Origin: Clostridiaceae bacterium
GTDB lineage: Bacteria > Bacillota > Clostridia > Saccharofermentanales > DTU023
DNA length: 6,338 bases
Assembly: GCA_012728535.1 (NCBI GenBank)
Contig: JAAYEX010000116.1
Span: 1 to 6,338 of the forward strand
Direction: 5' to 3'
The position numbers were made by a program, and so were the translations under genes. The notes under the pieces are model-generated. The model did no database searches, was not told the origin of the DNA, and worked only from the letters and a program-made list of their open reading frames with translations. Shown here piece by piece: positions 5,563 to 6,338 of this stretch. The first letter of the stretch is position 1. Every line of letters begins with the position of its first letter.

Positions 5563-6338
5563 CTATTGGCACCATTTAAGATCAAGCAACTGATGAGGAC
5601 AACGCGCTACGCAGAGGCCGCAACCATCACAATACTCTTCCTTGATTTCAATAATTTTATCTTCATTAAGAAAAATCGCATCCGGAAGACAACTGTCGCT
5701 GCAGAGCAGGCAGTTTTCTCGCGAACAGCTTTCCTTTATCGAGGCACACAGTTTAACCGGAACTATATCTTCATAGACCTTAATAGAAGGAAGTGCAGCT
5801 CCTCTTATATCATTAATAGAAATAATATTTCTTTCATCCAGCCAGGCCTGAAGAGCTGACAGGATATCTGTAATCGCAACATAGCCTCTGCATTGAATAG
5901 CGGATGCAAGCTGCACCGCACTGGCTCCCAGCATTATGAACTCGAGAGCGTTTTCATGACTCATGACACCGCCCGAACTTACAACCTGGAGCGAAGTATA
6001 TTGCTGTAATGCTGCGGTTGTTGCCAGAGATATAGGACGGATGTTCTCACCAGTGTAGCCACCGTAAGTGGGCATTAATGTCACGAAGTTCTCAATATCA
6101 ACACCCGAAAGCCCCTTCAGAGAGTCAATAGCGCTTACAGCTTTGACCCCGGCCCGCTCCAGATCGCGGAGAAAAACAGTGGACGATGCTGCCTCATAGG
6201 AAAGCTTCAACATGACAGGTATATCTACTGCGTCAACCGCCGCTTTAGAATATGTAAAAATGTCTGAAGTACTTTGTGTCAAAAAACGGTGCCTGCTCCC
6301 TATTGGGGCTGAAATGCTCAGTTCGATCGCATCCGCAC
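5563..6338 (-). CDS. PreA/dihydroorotate-dehydrogenase-like flavoprotein with C-terminal ferredoxin domain, N-terminus outside window
   Basis: The frame is open to the right edge; 257 residues to the TAG stop are visible. They hold the second half of an FMN TIM barrel: ADAIELSISAPIG (1-13, where relatives have ELNLSCP), VMLKLS with FMN-contacting K44, SAIDSLKGLSG (68-78), PTYGGYTGENIRPISL (89-104) and the FMN phosphate loop SSGGVMSHENALEFIMLGAS (120-139). A Fe-S domain follows: C204-x4-C209-x2-C212-x3-C216 and the canonical C236-x2-C239-x2-C242-x3-C246-P. This matches the layout of PreA, the catalytic subunit of dihydropyrimidine dehydrogenase, where FMN and [4Fe-4S] clusters relay electrons. 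The catalytic Cys of that family is Ala here and substrate Asn residues are changed, so the substrate is unlikely to be a plain dihydropyrimidine. No PreT-type partner is visible; it may lie upstream. The in-frame TTG at 6282 is internal: family homology runs on past it. Confidence 0.85.
   Translation of the reverse strand, partial: ADAIELSISAPIGSRHRFLTQSTSDIFTYSKAAVDAVDIPVMLKLSYEAASSTVFLRDLERAGVKAVSAIDSLKGLSGVDIENFVTLMPTYGGYTGENIRPISLATTAALQQYTSLQVVSSGGVMSHENALEFIMLGASAVQLASAIQCRGYVAITDILSALQAWLDERNIISINDIRGAALPSIKVYEDIVPVKLCASIKESCSRENCLLCSDSCLPDAIFLNEDKIIEIKEEYCDGCGLCVARCPHQLLDLKWCQ

Noticed and set aside
5566..5859. 97-codon plus-strand open frame opposite the PreA-like gene, downstream of a possible plus-strand promoter
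   Set aside because: It overlaps the cysteine-motif region of a clear gene and its translation resembles no known protein; no good ribosome binding site was seen.

Overview
The window looks like an accessory catabolic locus of an anaerobic or facultatively anaerobic bacterium of low to middling G+C. The clear Shine-Dalgarno sequences and the protein families suggest Bacillota (Clostridia or Negativicutes), but nothing in the sequence fixes the taxon.

Layout. At the left edge (1-234, + strand) is the C-terminal end of a GntR/FadR-type (FCD-domain) transcriptional regulator. It converges on everything else. A short gap (235-346) holds two hairpins. All remaining genes lie on the minus strand. 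In transcription order, right to left, they are: (1) the C-terminal 257 residues of a PreA/dihydroorotate-dehydrogenase-like flavoprotein ending in a ferredoxin-like Fe-S domain (5563 to beyond 6338); (2) a 207-base gap with a good sigma-70-type promoter and a perfect 15-base palindrome; (3) the three subunits of a xanthine-dehydrogenase-family molybdenum hydroxylase, namely the Mo-cofactor subunit (3028-5355), FAD subunit (2172-3041) and [2Fe-2S] subunit (1703-2179), in the same order as E. coli xdhABC and with overlapping ends; (4) after a 120-base gap with a GNRA-capped hairpin, a cytosine-deaminase (CodA)-like amidohydrolase (347-1582).

How the genes may work together (inference). A molybdenum hydroxylase oxidises a ring carbon of an N-heterocycle, a PreA-like enzyme reduces or oxidises such a ring, and a CodA-like hydrolase removes an amino group or hydrolyses a C-N bond. 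The set therefore reads as a purine, pyrimidine, pterin or related N-heterocycle degradation module, possibly controlled by the GntR-type protein. The most notable point is that all three enzymes keep their catalytic scaffold and cofactor motifs but change residues that contact substrate in the reference enzymes. The hydroxylase lacks the Glu (bovine XDH E802) that recognises purines and has His in place of Q767. The deaminase has Cys in place of E. coli CodA D314 and Phe in place of W319. The PreA-like protein lacks the catalytic Cys and three substrate-binding Asn residues of dihydropyrimidine/dihydroorotate dehydrogenases. The real substrate is thus probably not xanthine, cytosine or uracil. 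All residue comparisons were made by eye from remembered reference sequences.
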